Origin: Peptoanaerobacter stomatis
Lineage (GTDB): Bacteria > Bacillota > Clostridia > Peptostreptococcales > Filifactoraceae
DNA: 64,000 nt
Reading direction: 5' to 3'
Assembly: GCF_000238095.2 (NCBI RefSeq)
Contig: NZ_JH815225.1
Coordinates: 1,401,060-1,465,059, forward strand
The translations under genes were made by a program, and so were the position numbers. Positions 36,222 to 45,825 of the stretch are shown piece by piece. Positions within the stretch are counted from its first letter, which is position 1, and each line of letters opens with the position of its first letter. Under the pieces are notes generated by a model. The model searched no databases. It had not been told where the DNA came from and saw nothing but the letters and a program-made list of their open reading frames with translations.

Positions 36222-38876
36222 TTAATTTTTGAATATCATTTTTCTTATCAAGTCTATAGGTATTATTGTAAATGCCATAGCTATTACTACTATCCACTCT
36301 TGTGAGTTGAGCCCTGCCGTTCTTAACACGCTTCCTCCAAAATATGTGAGTACAACTTGTACTATGGCTATAAATGCCATTATTTTGATAAAACTTTGAT
36401 TTAAGTGTATGTTGTCAAATAGGTTCATCTTTGATGTTCTTGCATTAAATGCGTTAAACACGTTGACAAATATAAACATTGTGAAAAATCCTGTCAAGAA
36501 ATATATGTCTGTATTTTCTCCTGTTCCGTCTCTGAACATGTCTCTTATAGCAGGAGATTTTAGAAAAAATATTGACATTGCCGCTACATATAATCCTCCC
36601 ACAGCTATTTCACTTTTCATATTGGAGCTTATTATATTTTCTCGTCTTGATTTCGGCTTTTCTTTCATATATCTTTCTAATGCCGGCTCTCCACCAAACG
36701 CCAATGCTGCCAATGTATCCATAACCAAGTTTACCCACAACATCTGTGTCATTGTAAGCGGTAATTCTACTCCTATAAACGGTCCTATAAATGCTATAAG
36801 AAGTGCCGCAACGTTGATTGTAAGCTGGAATACTATAAATTTTCTTATGCTGTGGAATATTGTTCTACCATATAGGATTGCCTTTGTGATTGAAAGGAAG
36901 TTGTCGTCCAATATCACTATATCTCCGGCTTCTTTTGCAACTTCTGTACCGCTACCCATAGCAAAACCTACGTCTGCTTTTTTAAGTGCCGGACTGTCAT
37001 TTACTCCGTCACCTGTCATACCTACAACCAAATCCATCTCCTGTGCTATTTTTACAAGTCTTGATTTATCAGTAGGTAATGCTCTTGCAATTACTCTTAT
37101 ATTGGGAAGTATTTTCTTGATTTCATCATCTGACATAACATTCAAATCATCTGATGTTATCGCTATGTCGCTGTTGTTTTTGATAAGTCCTGCATCTTTT
37201 GCTATTGCCTGCGCTGTTTCTTTTCTGTCGCCTGTTATCATTACTACTTGTATTCCTGCGTCCATAGCCTCTTTTATAGCGTATACGGACTCTTGTCTTA
37301 AATCGTCCCTTATTCCGAATACTCCTACAAGTGTCATATCTTTTGAGTCAAAATTCATATCATCTATGGCTGAATTTGTAGTGGCAACTCCCAAAAGTCT
37401 TATGGATTTTGCTGATAACTCGTTCATCATCTCTATTAACTGCTCTTTTTTAGTAAACTCTACTATGTTGCCATTTTCGTCATAACAGGTATTGCAATAA
37501 TCTACTATTCTTTCTCCTGCACCTTTTATGAGTGTGATGTCCATATCTCCTTTTATTTGTGTGGCGGAAAATTTTTTGTCACTGCTGAACGGCATAGTAT
37601 CTACTGTTTCAAAATTTTCAAATTTTTTGTCGGATTTTGCAACAAATCTTAATAATGCTTTTTCTGTTGAATTTCCTCCCAATACTTCTATATTATTGCC
37701 ACTTTTCTTGATTATTGCATTGGTATTTTTTTTGAGTGATAAGTCTAAATACTCTGACAATTTTTTTGGCAATTCTTCAAATGATTTATATTCATTTTTA
37801 TCTCCGTCTATAAATAAAACTGCCTCCAAAATACCTTTTGTTATTGTACCTGTCTTATCTGAAAATAGTAAGTTCAAACTTCCGGCTGTTTCTATACCTA
37901 TAAGTTTTCTTACCAATATGTTATCTTTAAGCATTTTTTTCATATTTAATGAAAGCACCATGGCTATCATCATCGGCAAGCCTTCAGGTACTGCAACGAC
38001 TATTATTATTACTGCCAATATTATAGCTGTTACAATATCATTAGCCAAAGTACCAAGGTCTGTAAAATATGCACTTATAAGTGCCATATCAAAATTGTTA
38101 TGGATAAATATTTTGTTTATCATATATGATATAAATATCAATACTGCAAATAAATATCCCGCTTTACTTATAAAATCGGCAAGGTTTGACAATTTTAATT
38201 TTAATGGGGAAGGTCTGTCATCTGCTTTCATCTCTTGAGCAAGCGAACCGTATACAGTGTTATCTCCTACAGATGTTATAACTGCAACTCCTTCTCCTGA
38301 CAATACAGTCGTCCCTCTATATATATTGTATGGAGAGGACAAGTCTGTTGAATTGCTCAATGCAGTTTGCTCGTCTGTCGGCAATTTTTCAACTTCAATA
38401 CTTTCTCCTGTAAGTGATGCCTGATCCGCTTTTATATCTCCGCTTACAAGATAACCGTCAGCAGGCACTTTATCACCTGATTGCAACAACACATACTCGC
38501 CTTTTACTATATCGTCTATCAATATAGAGGTTATTTCGTCATTTCTAAAAACTTTACTGTTTATCTTCGATGCCTCGTCTTGCAATTTTTGGAATGACTC
38601 TTCGTTTGAATATTCCGACCATGTAGATATGAATGTGGCAAGTGCAACAGCAACCGCTATTCCAAGTGCCTCATACCAGTGTCCTTTACCCATAAAATAA
38701 AATACCACATTAAGCACAAGTGCAAATATAAGTATTCTTATTATAGGGTCTTTCAAATTTTCCTTAAGCTTATCCATAAAGGATTCTGTTTCCACAGGTG
38801 TCAGAGCATTAGAACCATTTTCTTTCCTTGATTTTTCTATCTGCTCGTCATTTAAACCTTTAAAATCATATTTCAT
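36222..38876 (-). CDS. P2-type calcium-transporting ATPase
   Basis: 884-aa P-type ATPase of the calcium/PMCA-like group. The N-terminal cation_ATPase_N (GLNDEQIEKSRKENGSNALTP) is followed by the actuator with TGES, membrane segment 4 with VAVPEGLP (the calcium-site motif), DKTGTITKG, MITGDRKETAQAIA, GDGVNDSPALKKADVG, and a C-terminal cation_ATPase_C with NLVMDTLAALAFGGEP. It probably exports Ca2+ from the cytosol. Ca2+ is inferred from the PEGLP and NLVMDT motifs, not shown. It is monocistronic. Confidence 0.88.
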   Translation of the reverse strand: MKYDFKGLNDEQIEKSRKENGSNALTPVETESFMDKLKENLKDPIIRILIFALVLNVVFYFMGKGHWYEALGIAVAVALATFISTWSEYSNEESFQKLQDEASKINSKVFRNDEITSILIDDIVKGEYVLLQSGDKVPADGYLVSGDIKADQASLTGESIEVEKLPTDEQTALSNSTDLSSPYNIYRGTTVLSGEGVAVITSVGDNTVYGSLAQEMKADDRPSPLKLKLSNLADFISKAGYLFAVLIFISYMINKIFIHNNFDMALISAYFTDLGTLANDIVTAIILAVIIIVVAVPEGLPMMIAMVLSLNMKKMLKDNILVRKLIGIETAGSLNLLFSDKTGTITKGILEAVLFIDGDKNEYKSFEELPKKLSEYLDLSLKKNTNAIIKKSGNNIEVLGGNSTEKALLRFVAKSDKKFENFETVDTMPFSSDKKFSATQIKGDMDITLIKGAGERIVDYCNTCYDENGNIVEFTKKEQLIEMMNELSAKSIRLLGVATTNSAIDDMNFDSKDMTLVGVFGIRDDLRQESVYAIKEAMDAGIQVVMITGDRKETAQAIAKDAGLIKNNSDIAITSDDLNVMSDDEIKKILPNIRVIARALPTDKSRLVKIAQEMDLVVGMTGDGVNDSPALKKADVGFAMGSGTEVAKEAGDIVILDDNFLSITKAILYGRTIFHSIRKFIVFQLTINVAALLIAFIGPFIGVELPLTMTQMLWVNLVMDTLAALAFGGEPALERYMKEKPKSRRENIISSNMKSEIAVGGLYVAAMSIFFLKSPAIRDMFRDGTGENTDIYFLTGFFTMFIFVNVFNAFNARTSKMNLFDNIHLNQSFIKIMAFIAIVQVVLTYFGGSVLRTAGLNSQEWIVVIAMAFTIIPIDLIRKMIFKN

Positions 38877-39020
38877 AATTTTTCCTCACATTTTTAAATA
38901 TTGGTATAAATATTTTTAAATTATACCCCTATTACTTACATAAAACGCAATAATTTTTATTTTTTGATATAAATTTTTATCATAATACTATTATCTTATC
39001 AAATAGGCATAAAACAAAAT

Positions 39021-39067
39021 AAAACAGCTATTTTTAAGCAAATATATGCCTTGTAATAGCCGTTTTT
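39021..39067 (-). terminator. Terminator of the TerD operon
   Basis: Minus-strand stem AAAACGGCTATT / AATAGCTGTTTT with two G-U pairs, followed by a short T-rich stretch. Confidence 0.6.
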
Positions 39068-39124
39068 ATATAAACTGTGAATTTATTTAATTATACAAAT
39101 ATCCGTTTTTCAAAAATATCGGTA

Positions 39125-39721
39125 TTAAATATATTTTCTAACCAAATCTGATAGAGAGGCATCTCTTGTTCCTTCGCCTATTGCTGCAAATTTCCACTCT
39201 CCGTTGTGTCTGTATATTTCTCCGGCAATTAATGCTGTCTTTTCGTTGTAATTGTCGGATAAATTATATTTCAAAAACTCTTTTCCGTTTGACTTGTCGA
39301 CTATTCTGATAAAAGCATTTTGTATCATACCGAAATGTTGTTTTCTCTTTATACAGTCGTAAATATTGACAACGAACACAAGTTTTTTTATCCTTTGAGG
39401 TACTTCATTCAATTTTACTATTATCTGCTCGTCATCGCCGTCTCCGTCACCTGTAAGATTGTCTCCTGTATGATTTATACCTTCGCCCTTCAAGTTGCCG
39501 AAATATATAAGGTCTTCTTTTCTTATAAATCTGTCCCCATCTTCAAGCATTATTACAGACGCATCGCAGTCTATTTGTGGCGCAGAACCTCCAAATAAAC
39601 CTCCGAATAAGCCTTTATTCTCTCTTACAGGATCCCATCCCAAGCCTACAACTATATTTGAAAAATTGGGATTATCTTTGGTTAAATCTACTTTTTGTCC
39701 TTTTTGCAAATTTATAGACAT
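39125..39721 (-). CDS. TerD family stress protein (copy 2)
   Basis: 198-aa TerD-domain protein. The start is ATG 39721 (MSINLQKGQKVDL) after AAGGAG; upstream in-frame codons have no site. The hallmark calcium-binding loop is GDNLTGDGDGDDEQI; the end GEIYRHNGEWKFAAIGEG is conserved. It has a Gly-rich insert (NKGLFGGLFGGSAPQ) after GLGWDP that copy 1 lacks. TerD proteins are linked to tellurite and general envelope stress resistance. It is third in a TerD-AIM24-TerD group, 195 bp after the AIM24 gene. Confidence 0.88.
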   Translation of the reverse strand: MSINLQKGQKVDLTKDNPNFSNIVVGLGWDPVRENKGLFGGLFGGSAPQIDCDASVIMLEDGDRFIRKEDLIYFGNLKGEGINHTGDNLTGDGDGDDEQIIVKLNEVPQRIKKLVFVVNIYDCIKRKQHFGMIQNAFIRIVDKSNGKEFLKYNLSDNYNEKTALIAGEIYRHNGEWKFAAIGEGTRDASLSDLVRKYI

Positions 39722-39915
39722 ATTGACATACTCCTTAAAAAATTTATTGACAATAATTATAATTTGAGTGTTATTTAATAAAATATAAGTATATTTTGTC
39801 AATTTTCTGTTCAAAAATTATTTATAACATTGTATATACAATAAAAAAATATAATACTATACAAACAGTCAAATTTAAAGAGCAAGTCAACTATTTGTAT
39901 AGTAATTTAATCAGG

Positions 39916-40593
39916 TTATTTTGCAGGAATGAATTGTCTTATCCAGCCTGCAAAACCCTTAGGATTTCGAGTTTGAATAAGTATATTTCCTGGACCTCTA
40001 AACCTACAAACAAGCATCTCTCCTGAAGTAAAACTTGATATCCAGCCTGAAGCAGCTTTTTCTATTTTATATTCCATATGATCAGGCCATGCAACAAGAT
40101 GGTTGTTGTCTATTACTATTTCTTGACCAGCCTCAAGATTTATGCTATGTATTGAACCGTAAGAGCTCAAGAATACTGTACCTTTTCCTGAAACATTAAG
40201 AATGAAAAAGCCTTCTCCTGAGAACAACCCCTTTGAAAGATTTTGCACCTTAGTGTCAACTTCTATGCCTTGTGTTCCTGCCAAAAATCCGTCTTTTTGA
40301 ACTCTTAATGAATAAGTTCCATCAAGCTCTACATCTATTACATCTCCAAGTAAAGACGGTGCCAATAACACTTCTCCGTCTCCTCTTTTAGCAGTCAGTC
40401 TTTGGAAGAAAAATTTTTCTCCTGCCAACATTCTTGTAAAACCTTTTAATACTCCGCCTTCCATACTTCCTTCTACATCAACTGTTGAAGACATGGAAAC
40501 CATAGCATCTGATTCAGCTTTTATCATCTCACCTTGACTAAGAATGGCTCTTATTAAAGGAAATGCACCCTTATATAATATTTCATATTTCAT
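39916..40593 (-). CDS. AIM24/TIGR00266 family protein
   Basis: 225-aa beta-rich protein of the AIM24 family (MKYEILYKGAFPLIRAILSQGE, then SGEGFFILNVSGKGTVFLSS and NHLVAWPDHM). The biochemical function is unknown. In many Firmicutes it is next to TerD genes, as here: 12 bp after TerD copy 1. AAGGAG precedes the ATG. No membrane segment. Confidence 0.85.
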   Translation of the reverse strand: MKYEILYKGAFPLIRAILSQGEMIKAESDAMVSMSSTVDVEGSMEGGVLKGFTRMLAGEKFFFQRLTAKRGDGEVLLAPSLLGDVIDVELDGTYSLRVQKDGFLAGTQGIEVDTKVQNLSKGLFSGEGFFILNVSGKGTVFLSSYGSIHSINLEAGQEIVIDNNHLVAWPDHMEYKIEKAASGWISSFTSGEMLVCRFRGPGNILIQTRNPKGFAGWIRQFIPAK

Positions 40594-40605
40594 AGCTATA
40601 CTCCT

Positions 40606-41184
40606 TTATACTTCTAAACCGAAATTTTTGCAAAGTGCTGCTAGCCCGCCTTGAAAACCGCTACCTATCGCACTGAACTTCCATTCTCCCTGATATCTGT
40701 ATAATTCTCCTACAACTACTGCAGTTTCTATAGAAAAATCTTCACCTAAATCGTATCTTATAAGCTCTTCGTTGTTTTCTTCATTGAATACTCTTATGAA
40801 AGAATTGGATACCTGACCGAAATTTTGCGCTCTTTGCTCAGCCTCATGGATAGTAACTGTAAATGCTATTTTCATTACATCTGCAGGAACTTTAGTAAGC
40901 TCTATTCTTATTTGTTCATCATCACCTTCACCTTCACCTGTTCTATTATCACCAAGGTGTTGTACAGCTCCGGAAGGGTCTTTCAAATTGTTGTAAAATA
41001 TAAAATCTGTCTCTCTTCTTACTTTTCCACCACTGTCTTGTAAAAATGCAGACGCATCAAGGTCAAAATCGCTTCCTCCATCATATTTGTTAGTGTCCCA
41101 ACCGAGACCTACAACAACAGTTGACAATCCCGGATTGCCTTTTGTCAAATCTACTTTTTGACCTTTTGATAAACTTATAGCCAT
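40606..41184 (-). CDS. TerD family stress protein (copy 1)
   Basis: 192-aa TerD-domain protein starting [19 protein letters not shown] at ATG 41184, following GGGGGAA; a TTG at 41199 is inside that site. The calcium motif is [15 protein letters not shown], and the end is [20 protein letters not shown]. First gene of the operon with AIM24 and TerD copy 2. Copies 1 and 2 are clearly related but diverged, and both keep the acidic Ca2+ ligands. Confidence 0.9.
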   Translation of the reverse strand: MAISLSKGQKVDLTKGNPGLSTVVVGLGWDTNKYDGGSDFDLDASAFLQDSGGKVRRETDFIFYNNLKDPSGAVQHLGDNRTGEGEGDDEQIRIELTKVPADVMKIAFTVTIHEAEQRAQNFGQVSNSFIRVFNEENNEELIRYDLGEDFSIETAVVVGELYRYQGEWKFSAIGSGFQGGLAALCKNFGLEV

Positions 41185-41367
41185 TTTAAATTCCCCCAAT
41201 CTAATTTATGAATATAAAAAGTTTAAAAATATGTTTTAAATTTTCAAACTCATTTTGAACATTTTTACTTATTTATAATATCATATATTTTTTAAAATTC
41301 CCTTAAATTTATATTACATATTATATCAAATATTTTATATAATTCAAATTGATACATATAAAAAAAC

Positions 41368-41410
41368 AAAAAAAACTTTAAGCCTATTTTTTTGACTTAA
41401 AGTTTTTTTG
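41368..41410 (-). terminator. Terminator of recA
   Basis: AAAAAAACTTTAAG / CTTAAAGTTTTTTT hairpin with a 13-nt loop, directly after the recA stop. Confidence 0.8.
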
Positions 41411-41412
41411 TT

Positions 41413-42528
41413 TTATTCTTCGTCTATTGCTTCTTCCTCAAGCTCTATATCCAATTCATCATTTTCTATATCTTTGCCTAATTTTTCTTCTTGTTTTAAA
41501 TCAGGTAATACTTCAAATTCGTTTATTTTTTCTTTTAACTCTTCAAGCAAATCTATATCTTCTTCGAGTAATTTTTTTACATTTTCTCTTCCTTGTCCCA
41601 ATTTTCTTTCTCCATAGCTGAACCATGCTCCTGCTTTTTTTACTATTTTGGTAGCTATTGCAATGTCAAGTATCTCACCTGCCTGTGATATTCCTTTGCC
41701 GTACATTATATCAAATTCACATAACTTAAAAGGAGGTGCAACTTTGTTTTTTGCCACTTTTACTTTTACTCTACTTCCTATAATTTCTTCGCCTTGTTTT
41801 ACTGAACCTATTCTTCTTACGTCCAATCTTATAGATGAATAGAATTTGAGCGCTCTACCTCCTGTTGTAGTTTCATTAGGACCTCCAAATCCTACTGAAT
41901 TTATATTTGCTCTAAGTTGATTTATAAATATTACTACCGTCTTTGATCTATTTATATGTCCTGCCAACTTTCTAAGCGCCTGAGACATAAGTCTTGCTTG
42001 AAGTCCTATGAAAGTGTCTCCCATATCTCCTTCTATTTCACTTTTAGGAACTAATGCAGCTACAGAGTCAACTACCACTATATCTACACCGCCGCTTCTA
42101 ACAAGTACATCTGTTATTTCGAGTGCCTGTTCTCCGGTATCCGGTTGTGAAATAAGCAATGAATCTATATCAACGCCAAGTGCTTTTGCATATACAGGAT
42201 CAAGTGCATGCTCAGCATCTATAAATGCCGCAGATCCTCCTACTTTTTGTGCCTCTGCCACACAATGAAGTGCCACCGTAGTTTTACCTGATGATTCAGG
42301 TCCGTATATTTCTATTATTCTTCCCTTTGGCAGCCCGCCTACGCCTATTGCTTTATCAAGACCTACCGAACCTGTGGATATAGTTTCCACATTCATCTTA
42401 GTATTTTCTCCAAGCAACATTATAGCACCTTTTCCAAAGTCTTTTTCTATTCTGGCAAGCACATCTTCAAGAGCTTTTTTCTTGTCAACCACTTCTTCTC
42501 TTTTTATCTGTTTCTTTTTATCAGCCAT
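41413..42528 (-). CDS. recA: Recombinase RecA
   Basis: 371-aa recombinase. Walker A is GPESSGKT, Walker B is [12 protein letters not shown], loop L2 is [23 protein letters not shown] and the C-terminal domain begins with [14 protein letters not shown] sequence. The last 30 residues are strongly acidic ([17 protein letters not shown]). It is longer than the usual about 345-350 aa because of this tail. It forms filaments on single-stranded DNA for repair and triggers LexA cleavage. GGAGG precedes the ATG. I see no obvious LexA box upstream. Confidence 0.96.
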   Translation of the reverse strand: MADKKKQIKREEVVDKKKALEDVLARIEKDFGKGAIMLLGENTKMNVETISTGSVGLDKAIGVGGLPKGRIIEIYGPESSGKTTVALHCVAEAQKVGGSAAFIDAEHALDPVYAKALGVDIDSLLISQPDTGEQALEITDVLVRSGGVDIVVVDSVAALVPKSEIEGDMGDTFIGLQARLMSQALRKLAGHINRSKTVVIFINQLRANINSVGFGGPNETTTGGRALKFYSSIRLDVRRIGSVKQGEEIIGSRVKVKVAKNKVAPPFKLCEFDIMYGKGISQAGEILDIAIATKIVKKAGAWFSYGERKLGQGRENVKKLLEEDIDLLEELKEKINEFEVLPDLKQEEKLGKDIENDELDIELEEEAIDEE

Positions 42529-42664
42529 TATTCCTCCCGAATTTATTATAAAATTATATTATTTTTCAAAAACTTTGTATTCATATCAAAAATGATTATA
42601 TCAAATTTCATATTTTTTATCAATTTAATTATAAAGCCATATAAACAACGAGTTTAAAAACTTA

Positions 42665-43186
42665 TCAATATGTGAGCAAATGTCTGTTTATATATATATA
42701 TTCTACTCCTGAGTAAAATGTGGCAACTACCGCTATAATCATAACATACATAGCAAACTGAATGTTGAGAAGTAACATAATTATGGCTATTATCTGTGTG
42801 ACTGTTTTAATTTTTCCGCCTGAGGATGCAGCTATTACTTTGCCCGAAGACGCAGCTATTGCTCTTAATATACTTATTGCATACTCTCTTGATATTATGA
42901 GCACAGCCATCCATGCAGGCATTCTTGACGCTCCCACCAAGCATATCATAGCTGCCGCAACCAATATCTTATCGGCAAGGGGATCCATAAACTTTCCGAA
43001 ATCTGTTACAAGATTATATTTTCTTGCCAAATAGCCGTCAAAAAAATCTGTTATTGATGCTATTACAAATATTATTGTAGATATTATCAAAGAACTGCCC
43101 AAATTTTTTATCTCTATATAAAACGATACTAAGAAAAATGGTACTAAAATCATTCTTAGAATTGTAAGTTTATTAGGGGTATTCAA
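42665..43186 (-). CDS. pgsA: CDP-diacylglycerol-glycerol-3-phosphate phosphatidyltransferase PgsA
   Basis: 173-aa membrane enzyme of the CDP-alcohol phosphatidyltransferase family that makes phosphatidylglycerol phosphate. The catalytic motif is DFFDGYLARKYN..GKFMDPLADK, with all Asp residues present. Starts with TTG 43186, after GGAGGTG, 2 bp after the rimO stop. The rimO-pgsA-recA order is common in Firmicutes. Confidence 0.92.
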   Translation of the reverse strand: MNTPNKLTILRMILVPFFLVSFYIEIKNLGSSLIISTIIFVIASITDFFDGYLARKYNLVTDFGKFMDPLADKILVAAAMICLVGASRMPAWMAVLIISREYAISILRAIAASSGKVIAASSGGKIKTVTQIIAIIMLLLNIQFAMYVMIIAVVATFYSGVEYIYINRHLLTY

Positions 43187-43188
43187 TA

Positions 43189-44505
43189 CTACACCTCCTC
43201 AGCTTTTAAATCATATTCCAAGGTATCTGTTATCAGCACTTTTATAAAATCACCTTTTTTATGTTTTTTATCTGTAGTCACATATATTACAGTATCCACT
43301 TCAATAACGTCCATATATGAGCGTGCTACAACATAGTCTTCATACACCTCATCTATTATTGCTGTAAATATTTTACCTATATAAGATTCATTTAACCTGT
43401 TTGCTATTTCATATTGCACATTCATAATTCTGTCTTGTCTTTGTTTTTTCACATCTTCATCTATCTGCTCTTTCATTTTTCCGGCTTTTGTGCCTTCCTC
43501 TTGAGAATATGCAAATACTCCTAACTTGTTGAATTTTATATCTCTTATAAAATCTTCAAGCTCATCTATATCGTCTTCACTTTCGCTTGGAAAGCCTGTA
43601 ATTAAAGTGGTTCTTATTATAGCATCTTCTATATTGTCTCTTATCAACTTTATTTTTGATATTATTTCGCTCTTGTCCGTACTTCTGTTCATAAGTTTTA
43701 AAATCCTGTCGTTTGCGTGTTGGATAGGTATGTCAAAATATGAACAGACTTTGTCATTATTTTTAACTTCTTGTACCAATTCTTCCGTTATATCTTCCGG
43801 ATATGTGTATAAAAATCTTATCCATTTTATACCGTCTATTTCTGACAATTTTCTTAAAAGCTCAGGCAGTTTTTTCTCTTTATATATATCCAATCCGTAT
43901 TTTGAAGTATCTTGTGCTATCAAAATTATCTCTTTTATTCCTTGACTTGCCAAATCTTGCACTTCCGTTATTATTTCTTCAATACCCCTGCTTTTATATC
44001 TTCCTCTGAGTCTCGGTATTATACAATAAGTACAGCTGTTGTCACAACCCTCCGCTATTTTTACATAAGCATAATAATTGTCTGTGAGTATCTTTTTCTT
44101 GGTGTGATCAAGTTTCCTGTCGGCATTTAATATAAGAGAGTTATCCTGTCCTATTTCCAAACCCTTTATCACGTTGTATATCGTATCATAAGATGTTGTA
44201 CCTAAAAATGCGTCAACTTCGGGGATTTTTTCTTTCAACTCTTTATAATATCGTTGTGCAAGGCAACCTGTAACGATGAGATATTTTAGATTTTCCTGTT
44301 TATATCTTGCAATTTCAAATATCGTATCTATTGATTCTTCTTTGGCTGTTTCTATGAAACCGCAGGTATTTACTATAGCTATTGTAGCCTCGTTTATGTC
44401 CTCTGTCATTTCATATCCGTTTTTATTGAGAATGTAGACCATTTCCTCGGCATCCACCAAGTTTTTGGAACAGCCTAATGATTCTAAAATGAACTTTTCT
44501 TGCAA
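43189..44505 (-). CDS. rimO: Ribosomal protein S12 methylthiotransferase RimO
   Basis: 438-aa radical-SAM methylthiotransferase. The UPF0004 N-terminal domain has Cys residues at SLGCSKNLVD, VNTCGFI and VTGCLAQRY for the second cluster. The radical-SAM cluster is CDNSCTYCIIPRLRG, and a TRAM domain is at the C-terminus. SLGCSKNLVD separates RimO from the tRNA enzyme MiaB. TTG start after AAGGAG. It modifies Asp of ribosomal protein S12. Confidence 0.92.
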   Translation of the reverse strand: MQEKFILESLGCSKNLVDAEEMVYILNKNGYEMTEDINEATIAIVNTCGFIETAKEESIDTIFEIARYKQENLKYLIVTGCLAQRYYKELKEKIPEVDAFLGTTSYDTIYNVIKGLEIGQDNSLILNADRKLDHTKKKILTDNYYAYVKIAEGCDNSCTYCIIPRLRGRYKSRGIEEIITEVQDLASQGIKEIILIAQDTSKYGLDIYKEKKLPELLRKLSEIDGIKWIRFLYTYPEDITEELVQEVKNNDKVCSYFDIPIQHANDRILKLMNRSTDKSEIISKIKLIRDNIEDAIIRTTLITGFPSESEDDIDELEDFIRDIKFNKLGVFAYSQEEGTKAGKMKEQIDEDVKKQRQDRIMNVQYEIANRLNESYIGKIFTAIIDEVYEDYVVARSYMDVIEVDTVIYVTTDKKHKKGDFIKVLITDTLEYDLKAEEV

Positions 44506-44647
44506 TATTTTTCTCCTTACTGAAAAATAACTCGTGTGAGTTATATTTTTTTGTTTTACAAATTTTACTCAAATATTAAGTAAATACTTATAATTTATAT
44601 TTTTATACGATTATATCATAATTTTAAAAATTTAAGTAAATTTTTTA

Positions 44648-45118
44648 TCATAAAAACTCTTTGTAGTCTATCTGTCTTAATGCTTCAAATAAACCTATCG
44701 CTACAGAATTTGACAAATTGAGAGAGCGTACATGTTCGTTGAAAAGCATAGGTATCCTCACATTGTTTTGCTCATTTATGCTTCTTATTTTTTCCGGCAA
44801 TCCTCTGCTCTCAGGCCCGAATATCAGATGGTCACCGTCTTTATATACTACATCACTGTGCTTATGTCTTGCTTTTGTAGTAAAAAAGTACATTTTCTCC
44901 TTGTCATATTTTTCATAATATTCTTCAAAACTGTCATAATATCTTATGTCAGCGTATTGTATATAGTCCATTCCTGAGCGTTTTATCATCTTTTCGCTCA
45001 TAGAAAAGCCGAACGGTCTTATCATGTGCAAAACAGTATTTGTACAAACACAAGTTCTTATGATATTCCCCGTATTTGCAGGTATTTCCGGTTCAAATAA
45101 CACTATGTTAAGTGACAT
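44648..45118 (-). CDS. trmL: tRNA (cytidine/uridine-34-2'-O)-methyltransferase TrmL
   Basis: 156-aa SPOUT methyltransferase. The family runs from LFEPEIPANTGNIIRTCVCT to HLIFGPESRGLPEKI and RSLNLSNSVAIGLFEALRQ, the trefoil knot that binds AdoMet. It methylates the 2'-OH of the wobble base in some leucine tRNAs. Start after AAGGAG. Confidence 0.92.
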   Translation of the reverse strand: MSLNIVLFEPEIPANTGNIIRTCVCTNTVLHMIRPFGFSMSEKMIKRSGMDYIQYADIRYYDSFEEYYEKYDKEKMYFFTTKARHKHSDVVYKDGDHLIFGPESRGLPEKIRSINEQNNVRIPMLFNEHVRSLNLSNSVAIGLFEALRQIDYKEFL

Positions 45119-45211
45119 GTATAGCTCCTTTTAATTATAAATTTCACCAAAGCATAAGTCATAGTAAAATTCTATAAAACTATCAAATAAAAAATAAAAA
45201 TTTTAACTCAA

Positions 45212-45370
45212 TTATTTTAGTCCGGTAAACTGGGATTTATATTTTACATACAAAATAGTATGAAAAACTATACGAATAAGTAGAATTAAAATTGCACCTA
45301 CTACACATACAGCAATTACTTTTTGAAAATTTCTTTTTTATTGTTTAGTCATATAATTATACCATTTCAT
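45212..45370 (-). pseudogene. Small single-TM membrane protein broken by an in-frame stop
   Basis: A 53-codon frame starts with ATG 45370 after a good GGAGGTATCCGTTT site. It reads MKWYNYMTKQ, stops with TAA at 45340-45338, then continues in the same frame as KRNFQKVIAVCVVGAILILL..FHTILYVKYKSQFTGLK. The second part is a clear transmembrane helix with basic flanks and no own start codon. CAA to TAA or similar would explain the stop. No family recognised. It fills the 313-bp gap between trmL and the EXLDI gene. Confidence 0.45.
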
Positions 45371-45431
45371 AAACGGATACCTCCAAAATTCCAAATTTAC
45401 TTAATCTAATAAATAGGAAGTTCAAGATGTA

Positions 45432-45800
45432 CTAAATATCCAGTACTTCTACTATTTCTCCATTTTTTTCTTTAAACATAATTTTTTTGACTACTTCTTC
45501 TCCTAAATATTTTGTAAACTTAGTCAATTCTGTTGATACTTCAAATACTATATTATGTTTTATATCACTTAATTCAAAACTCGAATCATATCTTGTTTTA
45601 TCTGACCAATAGTTCCAATTTATATCTGTCCTTTCATAATAAACATAGTTTCCTTTTGGAGTTACAAATACTCTTTTATTTATTAACTTCTTTTCATCTT
45701 CTGATTTAAATATTTCAGAATACAGCTTCATCCCTTTAAATACTTTGTAATTGCTAATTTTATCATTTGAAATATTTAATTTAATTTCTTCATACTTCAT
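45432..45800 (-). CDS. EXLDI-type small protein
   Basis: 122-aa soluble protein ending EIVEVLDI, the ExLDI ending that names this family in Firmicutes. Start at ATG 45800 (MKYEEIKLNI), 6 bp after GGAGG; an upstream in-frame codon at 45815 has no site. Mixed alpha/beta with several aromatic residues (YVYYERTDINWNYWSDKTRYD). Function unknown. It lies 25 bp after the HAD gene, so they may be co-transcribed. Confidence 0.6.
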   Translation of the reverse strand: MKYEEIKLNISNDKISNYKVFKGMKLYSEIFKSEDEKKLINKRVFVTPKGNYVYYERTDINWNYWSDKTRYDSSFELSDIKHNIVFEVSTELTKFTKYLGEEVVKKIMFKEKNGEIVEVLDI

Positions 45801-45825
45801 AGAAAACCTCCACAAATTCTAATTT

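Noticed and set aside
36409..37485. 358-codon open frame on the plus strand
   Set aside because: It is opposite the Ca-type ATPase gene, has no ribosome site and reads as a low-complexity mirror of it.
37528..38238. 236-codon frame on the plus strand
   Set aside because: Antisense to the ATPase gene, no ribosome site.
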